In this document: positions 1 through 6,328 of the stretch, piece by piece | Position numbering within the stretch: the stretch's first letter is position 1 | How the letters are laid out: the number at the start of each line of letters is the position of its first letter | From: Acidilobaceae archaeon | GTDB taxonomy: Archaea > Thermoproteota > Thermoprotei_A > Sulfolobales > Acidilobaceae | Direction of reading: 5' to 3' | Assembly (NCBI GenBank): GCA_026985435.1 | Contig: JALSQL010000156.1 | Span: 1 to 16,744 of the forward strand | Length of the DNA stretch: 16,744 bases | Program-made: the position numbers and the translations under genes | Notes under the pieces: generated by a model | The model's input: only the letters and a program-made list of their open reading frames with translations | Databases searched by the model: none | Told to the model about the DNA's origin: nothing

Positions 1-534
1 GCGCACGGCTACCACTCCGGCGGCGGGTGGCACCCCGAGGCCCCGATGGGCCGCCAGGGAGCCCCGGGCACCATGGGAGACTGGGACCACGATGACCAGG
101 ATCATGATGACCACGAGGGCACCTGCCACGCTGGCATGGGCGGCGGCCCAGGCTATGAGGGGGCCAGCGAGTGGCGCCACGGCCCCCGGGGCTGGGCTGG
201 AAGCGGCGCTGGCTGGCGCCAGGGCGGCCCCGGCTGCTGGCGCGGCGGGCTGGAGGAGTGGAACGGCACCGCCACCGTGGTGTGGGCCGACCCCAGCCTG
301 AGGCTGGTTGGCCTGCAGCTCGAGGACGGCGAGAACGTGACGGCTAGGCTCGCCAGGGTCTACGTGAGGGCCTCGGACGGCGGCCTAGTCTACGGCCCCT
401 GGCTCGCCGGGGCCCTGGAGGGTGAGACTCTCTGGGTGCACCTGGTGGGCCACGACGGCCGCTGGATGCTAGTGGAGGCCAGCACCAGCGGGGACTCCTA
501 TATTATACCCCACGCCTTCGCCTCCAGCAGCTAG
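1..534 (+). CDS. His/Asp/Gly-rich hypothetical protein, 5' end outside window
   Basis: The reading frame is open from base 1 and ends at TAG 532-534. The first ATG is at 46, but the frame and its His/Gly-rich composition continue upstream of it, so the gene probably begins before the window. The N-terminal part is low complexity and very rich in His, Asp, Gly and Trp (for example DHDDQDHDDHEG, then Gly/Trp runs with Cys and Met), which could bind metal ions. The last 90 or so residues alternate short hydrophobic and charged stretches, as in a small beta-barrel, and resemble an OB-like fold; I see no named family. The following gene starts within a few bases and has a similar design, so the two probably form an operon. 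The signal peptide, if any, would lie outside the window. The function is unknown; extracytoplasmic metal binding is only an inference. Confidence 0.6.
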   Translation, partial: AHGYHSGGGWHPEAPMGRQGAPGTMGDWDHDDQDHDDHEGTCHAGMGGGPGYEGASEWRHGPRGWAGSGAGWRQGGPGCWRGGLEEWNGTATVVWADPSLRLVGLQLEDGENVTARLARVYVRASDGGLVYGPWLAGALEGETLWVHLVGHDGRWMLVEASTSGDSYIIPHAFASSS

Positions 535-539
535 AGGGG

Positions 540-1082
540 TGCCCCGGCACGCCCCGCCTAGCGGCTGTAGCGGCCCTCGCGACTTTTCTCTCACTCCTAG
601 CCCCGGCTCTAGCCTACGCGCTCCTCCCACCCATCGCCCCCGAGGACCTCCAGTCCCTCCCCGGCCACGAGGCCCGGGATCCCCTGGCTGGGGGGCTGGC
701 GGCGGCGAAGGAGGCCCGGGGCCGCGCCACCATAGAGGGCGTGCTAGAGCCCCTCCGCGGCGGTTGGGGCGGCCACGTGGCGGCCCTCCACACCCCCCAG
801 GGCCGGGTTCTCCTAGTGCTCACGAGGTGCTGGAGGGGCCCCGGCGGCCTCTACAGGCCATGGCAGGTCATAGAGATGCTTACGGGCTCGAGGGTCGAGG
901 CTAGCGGGCTCCTCGTGGAGACCAGGGCTGGCCCGGCGCTGCTAGCGTTCGACGTCAGGGGGCCCGGGGGCCTGGAGCTCCACAGAGCGCCGTGCATGCC
1001 GCCGGGTATGCCGCCGGGCGGGGAAGAGCGGGAAGAGCACGGCTCGGGGGATCAGGGCCGCGGGTGGTGGCACCACGGCTAG
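540..1082 (+). CDS. Secreted OB-like hypothetical protein, start codon lost or frameshifted
   Basis: The frame is open from about 540 to TAG 1080-1082. It encodes a textbook signal peptide (LAAVAALATFLSLLAPALAYA, read from about 558) followed by about 150 residues with alternating beta strands (RATIEGVLEPL, VAALHTPQGRVLLVL, GLLVETRAGPALLAFDV) that could form an OB-like barrel, and a tail rich in Cys, Met, Glu and His. No ATG, GTG or TTG lies in this frame before the GTG at 741, which would discard the signal peptide. A GTG at 539, just after a GAGG motif, is one base out of frame. Removing one C from the CCCC at 542-545 would fuse it to the signal peptide. Either the sequence has an indel, the gene is frameshifted, or a non-standard start is used. 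Its stop overlaps that of the convergent gene. Function unknown. Confidence 0.55.
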   Translation, partial: CPGTPRLAAVAALATFLSLLAPALAYALLPPIAPEDLQSLPGHEARDPLAGGLAAAKEARGRATIEGVLEPLRGGWGGHVAALHTPQGRVLLVLTRCWRGPGGLYRPWQVIEMLTGSRVEASGLLVETRAGPALLAFDVRGPGGLELHRAPCMPPGMPPGGEEREEHGSGDQGRGWWHHG

Positions 1083-1774
1083 GCGGCGGGGGCGGGGCCG
1101 CTGGGGCCGCGGAGCACCCTGAGGGCAACCACGGCGCCCGCAGCCGCCACTACCACCACGGCGGCCACCGCGGCGACCGTGGCTAGGCTGTGGCCGCCCT
1201 TAACGTTGCTCGACACCATCTCCATGGTGAGGCTCATCTCGATAGTGCCCGAGGGGGCGAAGCTTATGGTGTTCCTCATCTCGGCGTAGCGCAGCATCCC
1301 CGTCTTCTTGTCGTAGACCAGGTGGAGGGTGTCATTCTTGAACTCCCCGTTGGGCGGCAGCTTGTCGGGGTTAACGTAGATCGTCGGGTTGTCCGGGTCG
1401 AACCCCTGGTCCACGGGGAGCGTCTTGTTAGACACAAGCTCCATGCCCTGGCCTCCCTGCTCCAGGCTCTGGGGTAAGGTGGTGAAGGGGCCTAGGCTGC
1501 CCTGGCTCGTGCAGTTCATCCTGGAGGAGTTGGCAGTGAACTTTATCGTGCCACCGCTAACCTCCGACACGACAACGTGGATCCTACCCTTGCAGGTGAT
1601 GGTGCCGTTGTAGGAGGGGGCGCCGGTCATGGTGCCGCTCACGTGGAGCTTCACCGTGACCTCGTAGTCGAAGGTCGACCCCGCGCCCGGCTGCGCCAGG
1701 GAGACGGGGGCCAGGAGGCCTAGGAGGGCGAGCGCTAGCGCGGCGAGCGCTGGGTACAGCCTGGGGGCTCGCAA
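1079..1774 (-). CDS. Membrane-anchored exported protein, hypothetical
   Basis: The 231-residue product begins with TTG, directly preceded by an in-frame TGA, so no longer start exists. Residues 3-27 form a signal peptide with a basic start and a Leu/Ala core ending near SLAQ. The mature part is rich in Thr, Ser, Gly and Asn, with several N-x-S/T sequons (NGT, NSS, NCT, NKT, NDT), as expected for a glycosylated archaeal surface protein. Two Cys residues could form a disulfide. Near the C-terminus (about residues 197-222) is a Val/Ala-rich membrane helix followed by Arg, so the protein is probably anchored with its bulk outside. Repeated V-x-V and T-I-x strands suggest a beta-rich domain. I do not recognise a family. 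It is convergent with the preceding secreted-protein gene and probably uses the TATA element at 1811-1820. Confidence 0.75.
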   Translation of the reverse strand: MRAPRLYPALAALALALLGLLAPVSLAQPGAGSTFDYEVTVKLHVSGTMTGAPSYNGTITCKGRIHVVVSEVSGGTIKFTANSSRMNCTSQGSLGPFTTLPQSLEQGGQGMELVSNKTLPVDQGFDPDNPTIYVNPDKLPPNGEFKNDTLHLVYDKKTGMLRYAEMRNTISFAPSGTIEMSLTMEMVSSNVKGGHSLATVAAVAAVVVVAAAGAVVALRVLRGPSGPAPAA

Positions 1775-1810
1775 TCAACAGCCACCGGGCTCCCACCCGC
1801 GGAGCCGGTA

Positions 1811-1820
1811 TTTATAAATT
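1811..1820 (-). promoter_or_regulatory. TATA box upstream of surface-protein gene
   Basis: TTTATAAATT is an AT island in GC-rich DNA, 37-46 bases upstream of the TTG start at 1774, the usual spacing for an archaeal TATA box with a short leader. It is nearly palindromic, so it could also serve the divergent MBL gene starting at 1894, although that spacing (about 75 bases) is longer. Confidence 0.6.
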
Positions 1821-1893
1821 TCTATGCAACACGACGGGCAGGGCCGCCGCGCCATTAACCCCCCGGTTCCCCCGCCCTCACCCGGGGATCAGG

Positions 1894-2625
1894 GTGGCCT
1901 CGTGGGTCAGGCTCCACGTTATACTCGACAACGAGCCAGCGCCGGGGCTCGCCCGCGGGTGGGGGTGGAGCGTCTACCTCGAGGCCCCCGGGTGGCGCGG
2001 GCTCTTCGACGCCGACACCGAGCCCTCGAAGGTAGAGCACAACGCTGAAGCGCTGGGAGTGGACCTCTCCAGGCTAGACTGGGCGCTCCTAAGCCACCAC
2101 CACTACGACCACAAGGGCGGCTTCCCCGCTGTCGCCAGGGCCCGCCCGGGCCTCCCCGTATACGTCCCCCCAGGGTGCGACGGCACCCTCGAGAGGCTGG
2201 GGCTCAAGCCCAGGGTGGCCCGGGCCCCCACCCCGGTGGCGGAGGCCGGTGGCGAAGCCTGGAGCAGCGGCCCCCTAAGAGCCCCGGGGTGGGGGCTCTG
2301 GGAGCACGCCCTAGCGCTGCGGGTCGGCTCGGGGGTCCTGGTGGTGGTGGGCTGCAGCCACCCCGGCGCGGACAGGCTCGCGGAGGCCGCCCTGAGGGCG
2401 GCTGGCGGGGGGAGGCTGCTGGCGGTGATAGGCGGCTTCCACGGCCCGCCCCCGGAGGTTCTCGACAGGCTAGCCGGGATGGCGGAGGCGGTCTGCCCCA
2501 CCCACTGCAGCGGCCCCGAGGCGCTGGCATACCTGGAGAGGCGCCACCCCGACAGGCTCTGCAGGGCCCGGACAGGCTCCACCCTAAAGGTGACACCCTG
2601 GGGGGTGGAGGTGGAGAGCTACTAG
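1894..2625 (+). CDS. MBL-fold metallohydrolase, DHPR-FABP synthase-like family
   Basis: A 243-residue metallo-beta-lactamase fold protein. The zinc motif HxHxDH appears as SHHHYDHKGG (residues 67-76), preceded by the strand LDWALLSHHH and by FDADTEP, which in this family is normally FDTG. Further ligands are in GCSHPG (153-158), GGFHG (180-184) and THCSG (203-207). The spacing and the paired GCSH/GGFH motifs match the COG1237 group, named after archaeal 7,8-dihydropterin-6-yl-methyl-4-(ribofuranosyl)aminobenzene 5'-phosphate synthases in pterin synthesis. Many members are of unknown substrate, so the exact reaction is not assured. The start is the GTG at 1894, after GGGGATCAG. The length fits the family. 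It stands alone on this strand, convergent with the FAH-family gene, with 11 bases between them. Confidence 0.85.
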   Translation: MASWVRLHVILDNEPAPGLARGWGWSVYLEAPGWRGLFDADTEPSKVEHNAEALGVDLSRLDWALLSHHHYDHKGGFPAVARARPGLPVYVPPGCDGTLERLGLKPRVARAPTPVAEAGGEAWSSGPLRAPGWGLWEHALALRVGSGVLVVVGCSHPGADRLAEAALRAAGGGRLLAVIGGFHGPPPEVLDRLAGMAEAVCPTHCSGPEALAYLERRHPDRLCRARTGSTLKVTPWGVEVESY

Positions 2626-2636
2626 GGGGTGGGGGC

Positions 2637-3566
2637 TCAGCCGCGCCGCCCGGCGCCTAGGGTTGAGGGCTCCAGGTGGGGGTCCGCCACTACCGGGTTG
2701 TGGAGGCACCCGATGCCCTCTATGCAAGCCTCGACGGTGTCCCCGGGCTCTAGGTAGACTGGCGGCCTGCGGGCGTGGCCCACGCCCTGGGGTGTGCCTG
2801 TTAGTATGGTGTCGCCCGCCTCGAGGGTGGCCGACTCGGAGATGTAGGAGACCACCTCGGGGACGCTGTGGATCATGTCGGAGGTGCTAGAGTCCTGGAG
2901 GGGCCTCCCGCTAATCCTGCTCCACAGCCTGAGCCCCCGGGCTGGGTCTAGGCTGGTGCGGGGCACTATCAGGGGGCCGAGGGGGGTGAAGGTGTCCCAG
3001 GACTTCGCCCTCCAGAACTGGCTCACCCCGAGGCCGAACTGCTCGCGGCGGGCGCTCACGTCGTCGGCGACCGTGTAGCCCCACACCGCCTCGAGCGCCT
3101 CCCCCGGGGTGAGGCCCCTCCCCCCGGGGCCCACCACGACGGCCAGCTCTACCTCAACGTCCACGCCCAGCCCTGGGGAGGCGACGATCAGGGGGTCCAG
3201 GGGGCCCACCACGCTGTTCCAGGTGAGGGAGAAGACGTTGGGCCACCCCGGCGGCTCCCTCCCAGTCTCGCGGGCGTGCCCAGCGTAGTTGAGCCCCAGG
3301 CCCAGCAGCTTCCTCGGCCCCTCGACGGGGGCCGCCAGGTAGAGCGAGCCGAGCGGGTACCCCCTGTGGAGCCTGGCAGCCCTCCCGGCGAGGGCCCCGA
3401 ACGAGGGGGGCTCAACCTCGCGGAGCACGTCCACCACCCTATCATAGCCCACGACACCCAGCGGGTACACCCTACCCCCAACCACGGCCACAGCGCCAAG
3501 CGAGCCCCCGGGGAGGACCGCCCGGGCCAGCCCCAGGCTAGCGTGGACCCTAACCGGGAACGCCAC
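2637..3566 (-). CDS. Fumarylacetoacetate hydrolase family protein
   Basis: A 309-residue cytosolic enzyme of the FAH/2-hydroxyhepta-2,4-diene-1,7-dioate isomerase family (COG0179). The N-terminal 85 residues are the variable lead domain. The catalytic fold starts at KLLGLGLNYAGHARE (87-100). The divalent-metal ligands expected in the family are present: the ExE pair in DVEVELAVV (E138, E140) and an Asp in TVADDVSAR (165-173). Lys188 in AKSWDTFTPLGP and the TGTPQGVG loop (256-263) are also family hallmarks. Members hydrolyse or hydrate C-C bonds of 2-oxo acids, or decarboxylate oxaloacetate; the substrate cannot be told from sequence. The GTG start has GGTGA about nine bases upstream, and a TATA element lies at 3602-3610. 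No aromatic-degradation gene is nearby, which argues for a general 2-oxo acid role. Confidence 0.88.
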   Translation of the reverse strand: MAFPVRVHASLGLARAVLPGGSLGAVAVVGGRVYPLGVVGYDRVVDVLREVEPPSFGALAGRAARLHRGYPLGSLYLAAPVEGPRKLLGLGLNYAGHARETGREPPGWPNVFSLTWNSVVGPLDPLIVASPGLGVDVEVELAVVVGPGGRGLTPGEALEAVWGYTVADDVSARREQFGLGVSQFWRAKSWDTFTPLGPLIVPRTSLDPARGLRLWSRISGRPLQDSSTSDMIHSVPEVVSYISESATLEAGDTILTGTPQGVGHARRPPVYLEPGDTVEACIEGIGCLHNPVVADPHLEPSTLGAGRRG

Positions 3567-3601
3567 CCGGAGGTCACCAGGCCCCTGGGGCTGGTACCGG
3601 G

Positions 3602-3610
3602 AAATTAAAC
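3602..3610 (-). promoter_or_regulatory. TATA-like element for the FAH-family gene
   Basis: On the minus strand this reads GTTTAATTT, about 36-44 bases upstream of the GTG start at 3566, in otherwise GC-rich DNA. Confidence 0.5.
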
Positions 3611-3721
3611 CCCGGGGCCCCCATGGGGCATCCGCCAGTGGCCGCAGCCGCCGACCCTCAGGATAGTGGGGACCTTTCAGCGGGCCGACCCCTGGCCGGG
3701 GATGAGGGGGCGGCGCCCCAC

Positions 3722-3727
3722 TATAAG
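3722..3727 (+). promoter_or_regulatory. TATA box that places the GIY-YIG start downstream
   Basis: TATAAG lies 34 bases before the GTG at 3761. An initiation site about 25 bases downstream would fall near 3750. That excludes the longer open frame beginning at 3623 and supports the shorter protein. Confidence 0.55.
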
Positions 3728-3760
3728 CCCGCCAGCCCCCCCGGGGCTATCGGGGGTGGC

Positions 3761-4264
3761 GTGTTGGCTGTCGGTGTTAGGCTTAACCCTCCCCCGCCCA
3801 GGGGGCCCGGCCTCTACGTGCTGCTGATACTCCTGGAGGAGCCGGTTGAGGTGGGGGCCCGCACTTTCAGGGGCACCGTGCCCCCGGGGCTCTACGCCTA
3901 CGTGGGCAGCGCGGGGGGCCCCGGGGGCCTAAGGGCGAGGATAGCGAGGCACCTCAGGAGGAGGAAGAGGGTCTGGTGGCACGTGGACTGGCTGACCACG
4001 AGCCCCGCCAGCCGCGTTGTGGCGGTGGCCTACTGCGCCAGCGGGACACACGGCCCCCACGCAGAGGCCCAGGTGGCCAGCTGCCTGGCGTCGAGGGGCT
4101 ACCTGCCGGTGAGGGGCTTCGGCTCCACCGACGACCCGGAGGCTGAGAGCCACCTCTACAAGACGCCGCCCGGCCGGGGCGCTGCGGAGGCAGCCCGGGA
4201 CGCGCTTAGATGCCTCTCCAGCACGGTTGGCGGCCGGTGCTCCCAGCTGTCCCTGGCTCGCTAG
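3761..4264 (+). CDS. GIY-YIG family protein, DUF123/Uri-type endonuclease-like
   Basis: The frame is open from 3623, but the first 46 codons are Pro/Gly/Ala-rich, and a TATA box lies inside them. The start is therefore placed at GTG 3761 (or TTG 3764) after GGGGGTGG, giving about 167 residues. GLYAYVGSAGG (43-53) is the GIY-YIG core. It is followed by LRARIARHLRRRKRVWWHVDWLT (57-79), in which the basic helix and the WHVDWLT stretch are typical of the DUF123/COG1833 group. Glu102 in the HAEAQVAS helix matches the catalytic Glu of GIY-YIG nucleases, and GFGSTDD (119-125) plus HLYK (131-134) are further group signatures. GIY-YIG enzymes cut DNA with Mg2+. The archaeal DUF123 proteins are small, single-domain and of uncharacterised role, probably in DNA repair or processing. 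It stands alone. Confidence 0.85.
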   Translation: MLAVGVRLNPPPPRGPGLYVLLILLEEPVEVGARTFRGTVPPGLYAYVGSAGGPGGLRARIARHLRRRKRVWWHVDWLTTSPASRVVAVAYCASGTHGPHAEAQVASCLASRGYLPVRGFGSTDDPEAESHLYKTPPGRGAAEAARDALRCLSSTVGGRCSQLSLAR

Positions 4265-4396
4265 CCGCCCGGCCGGGGCGTTGTGGGGTGATCTCACTCC
4301 ATGCAGACGCGTCTCCGGCTATTACGCCAAAATCGTCGCCAGCGCCATCTCGCGAACCTTTAAGGCCTCAAGCCTCGCGGGAGGCCGCCTGGCGGG

Positions 4397-4405
4397 GTAT
4401 ATTAG
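4397..4405 (+). promoter_or_regulatory. Candidate TATA element for AP1
   Basis: GTATATTAG lies about 75 bases upstream of the GTG at 4477, which would give a leader of roughly 50 bases. A weaker CTTTAAGG lies at 4358-4365. The remaining sequence between 4265 and 4476 shows no gene that I can support. Confidence 0.4.
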
Positions 4406-4476
4406 GTTGATCAAGGCGTGCAGAGGGCGCACCTGTCATGCGCTGAGGGCAGCGTCCTGGGCCGGGGGGTGTAGGG

Positions 4477-6024
4477 GTGAAGAGGCGCGCCCTTGTCTTG
4501 GCTGTTGACGGGCTCTCGTGGAGCGTCTACAGGCGGCTGCGAGGCCACGGCTACTTCCGCTATATTTCTAATCTCGAGTCTCGAGGTGTTGCAGGTAGCA
4601 TTGAGACTATCCCCCCTTTAACGCCTCCCATGTGGACTTCAATAACCAGCGGTGTTAACCCGGGAAAGCATGGGGTCTTCAGCTTCTACATCTATAATAG
4701 GAGGAGCTGGGAGCCCCTGAGGCTTTATAATAGCTTGGACGTGAGGGCCCCTAGGCTACACGATATAGTGTCATATAACGGCGGCAGTAGTACTGTCGTG
4801 AACCTACCACTATCCTCATGGCCGCCGACTATCTTCCGCGGAGCTATGGTATCTGACTGGTTGAGCCCCCACGACTATGCGCGTCCAAGCCAGCTAGATG
4901 AGAGGCTAAAGAGGGAGCTAAGAGCGTTTAATATTGGTGAGTGGAGAGAGGAACCCTGTAAGCTAGTAGCTAGAGACGCTGCAATAGCTGCATCGATACT
5001 GGATAGTCTAGAGGAGCTCTTCGACAGCTCCAACCTGGTCTTCTACCTCGTCCAGCTTGTCGACGCGCTTATGCATAGATACCCGAGGGAGCTACTTAAC
5101 CCGCGCGAGCCCTGCATAAAAGACGCTCTAAGCCTGGTGGACGAGGTGTTCTCCTCGCTAATTAGCGTGGCCGCCGATGAGGCGTTGATACTCGTAGTAA
5201 GCGACCATGGCAACGAGCCTGTTAAGTATAGAGTTACCCTCCCCAAGGCTCTAGAGGAGGCAGGCCTTGTCGTGCCTAAGTTCTCGAGGCTCGTAGAGCC
5301 GGGCGAGGTAGGGTCGCGGCGGGAAGCCGGTTTACTTTTCCGCGCGGCTGGCCTGGCGCTGAGGGTGCCCCTACTCGGGAAACTCGCCACGAGGGTGGGC
5401 CGCTGGCTGGTGAGGGTGCTCGGCATTAGCGTGGCAGGCGTGGAGAGGCCGATACCTGACCCGGCTCGTAGCGTCGCGGTCTTCCCTCAGCCCTGGTACT
5501 TTGAGATATACTTAAACGAGACGCTTATAGGTAGCGTGGAGGGTGCCCTCGAGAGGGTGATAGAAGCAATACACGACGCTATGAGGAGAAGTGGCCACAG
5601 GTTCCTCCATAGGATTGACAGGGGCCGCGGCGGCCTATACCAGGGCCCATACTCCAGCGAGGCGCCACACCTAGTAGTATCGCCAGCCCCAGGATACGAT
5701 CTCTCCAGCCTAAACCTCTACGCACCCCTAATAGAAAAGGTCAACGAGACGCGGGGCAACCACACACCCTTCAACATGCACATAGTACATGTGCCTCCAA
5801 ACTCTCCGAATCTCAGGGAGGCCGCCAAGCTTATCCGGGAGCCGTGGGACTACGCGATACTGGTACTAGCCTCTCTAGGGATCCCCATACCAGACAACAC
5901 GGACAGCACCCTCTGCAACCGCGCGGGGCTAGAGTGCAAGAAAGCGGACTACAACGCGAGGTTCCTCCTCTCCCAGAGGCTCGCAGCCCGGCTGGCGAAG
6001 CAGGGAAGGCCTGGCCAAAATTGA
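4477..6024 (+). CDS. Alkaline-phosphatase-superfamily phosphodiesterase/nucleotide pyrophosphatase (AP1)
   Basis: A 515-residue member of the type I phosphodiesterase branch of the alkaline phosphatase superfamily. All elements of the two-metal site can be seen: Asp11 in VLAVDGLSW, the nucleophile Thr49 in LTPPMWTSITSG followed by NPGKHG, Asp196/His200 in LVDALMHR, Asp243-His244 in VVSDHG, and His429 in RGNHTPF. The Thr nucleophile is that of phosphodiesterases and phosphomutases, not the Cys/Ser of sulfatases. A middle insertion (about residues 265-335) with basic and hydrophobic helices carries no known domain. I see no signal peptide, so it is probably cytosolic. The GTG start follows a GGGGGGTG Shine-Dalgarno. 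The DNA is less GC-rich than the flanks and uses many TAT, ATA and CTA codons, which may indicate transfer. Substrate unknown. It is a distant paralogue of the AP2 gene at 12264. Confidence 0.85.
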   Translation: MKRRALVLAVDGLSWSVYRRLRGHGYFRYISNLESRGVAGSIETIPPLTPPMWTSITSGVNPGKHGVFSFYIYNRRSWEPLRLYNSLDVRAPRLHDIVSYNGGSSTVVNLPLSSWPPTIFRGAMVSDWLSPHDYARPSQLDERLKRELRAFNIGEWREEPCKLVARDAAIAASILDSLEELFDSSNLVFYLVQLVDALMHRYPRELLNPREPCIKDALSLVDEVFSSLISVAADEALILVVSDHGNEPVKYRVTLPKALEEAGLVVPKFSRLVEPGEVGSRREAGLLFRAAGLALRVPLLGKLATRVGRWLVRVLGISVAGVERPIPDPARSVAVFPQPWYFEIYLNETLIGSVEGALERVIEAIHDAMRRSGHRFLHRIDRGRGGLYQGPYSSEAPHLVVSPAPGYDLSSLNLYAPLIEKVNETRGNHTPFNMHIVHVPPNSPNLREAAKLIREPWDYAILVLASLGIPIPDNTDSTLCNRAGLECKKADYNARFLLSQRLAARLAKQGRPGQN

Positions 6025-6328
6025 TCGCCCCGGCGAGTAGCTGGAAAGGGCCTGCATCCTACGATAAATGGTGGTTTAACCGCCAAATGCCGTCTACCTG
6101 ATTAAGCAGTCTTAGGGTCGGCGAGAACAGAGCTGGCAATAAAAACGGGGGGACCCCCGCCGCCCGGCTCCTCCCGGGGTCATGCCCCCAGAGGCTCCCC
6201 AGGCGCCGGCCCCACCTCCCCGGGGTGGGGCCTCTGCCGCCCCTGCTACCCCGCCCCCAGCATGGGGGCGGCGGGCCTTCTGGCCCTCGTGGCGGCGCTG
6301 GTGTCATTCGGCCCCCCGGGCCCGGGGT
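6025..6328. other. Intergenic region between convergent genes with GC-rich hairpins
   Basis: About 300 bases between convergent AP1 and glycosyltransferase genes. The first 120 bases are fairly AT-rich and hold no supported gene. Three perfect inverted repeats follow: 6146-6159 (CGGGGG/CCCCCG, two-base loop), 6208-6232 (GGCCCCACC/GGTGGGGCC, seven-base loop) and 6251-6271 (CCGCCCCC/GGGGGCGG, five-base loop). They could end transcription from either side, or fold as an untranslated RNA. No T-run follows them. Confidence 0.5.

Noticed and set aside
3623..3760. N-terminal extension of the GIY-YIG protein
   Set aside because: It is low complexity and contains the TATA box at 3722-3727, so it is upstream of the likely transcription start.
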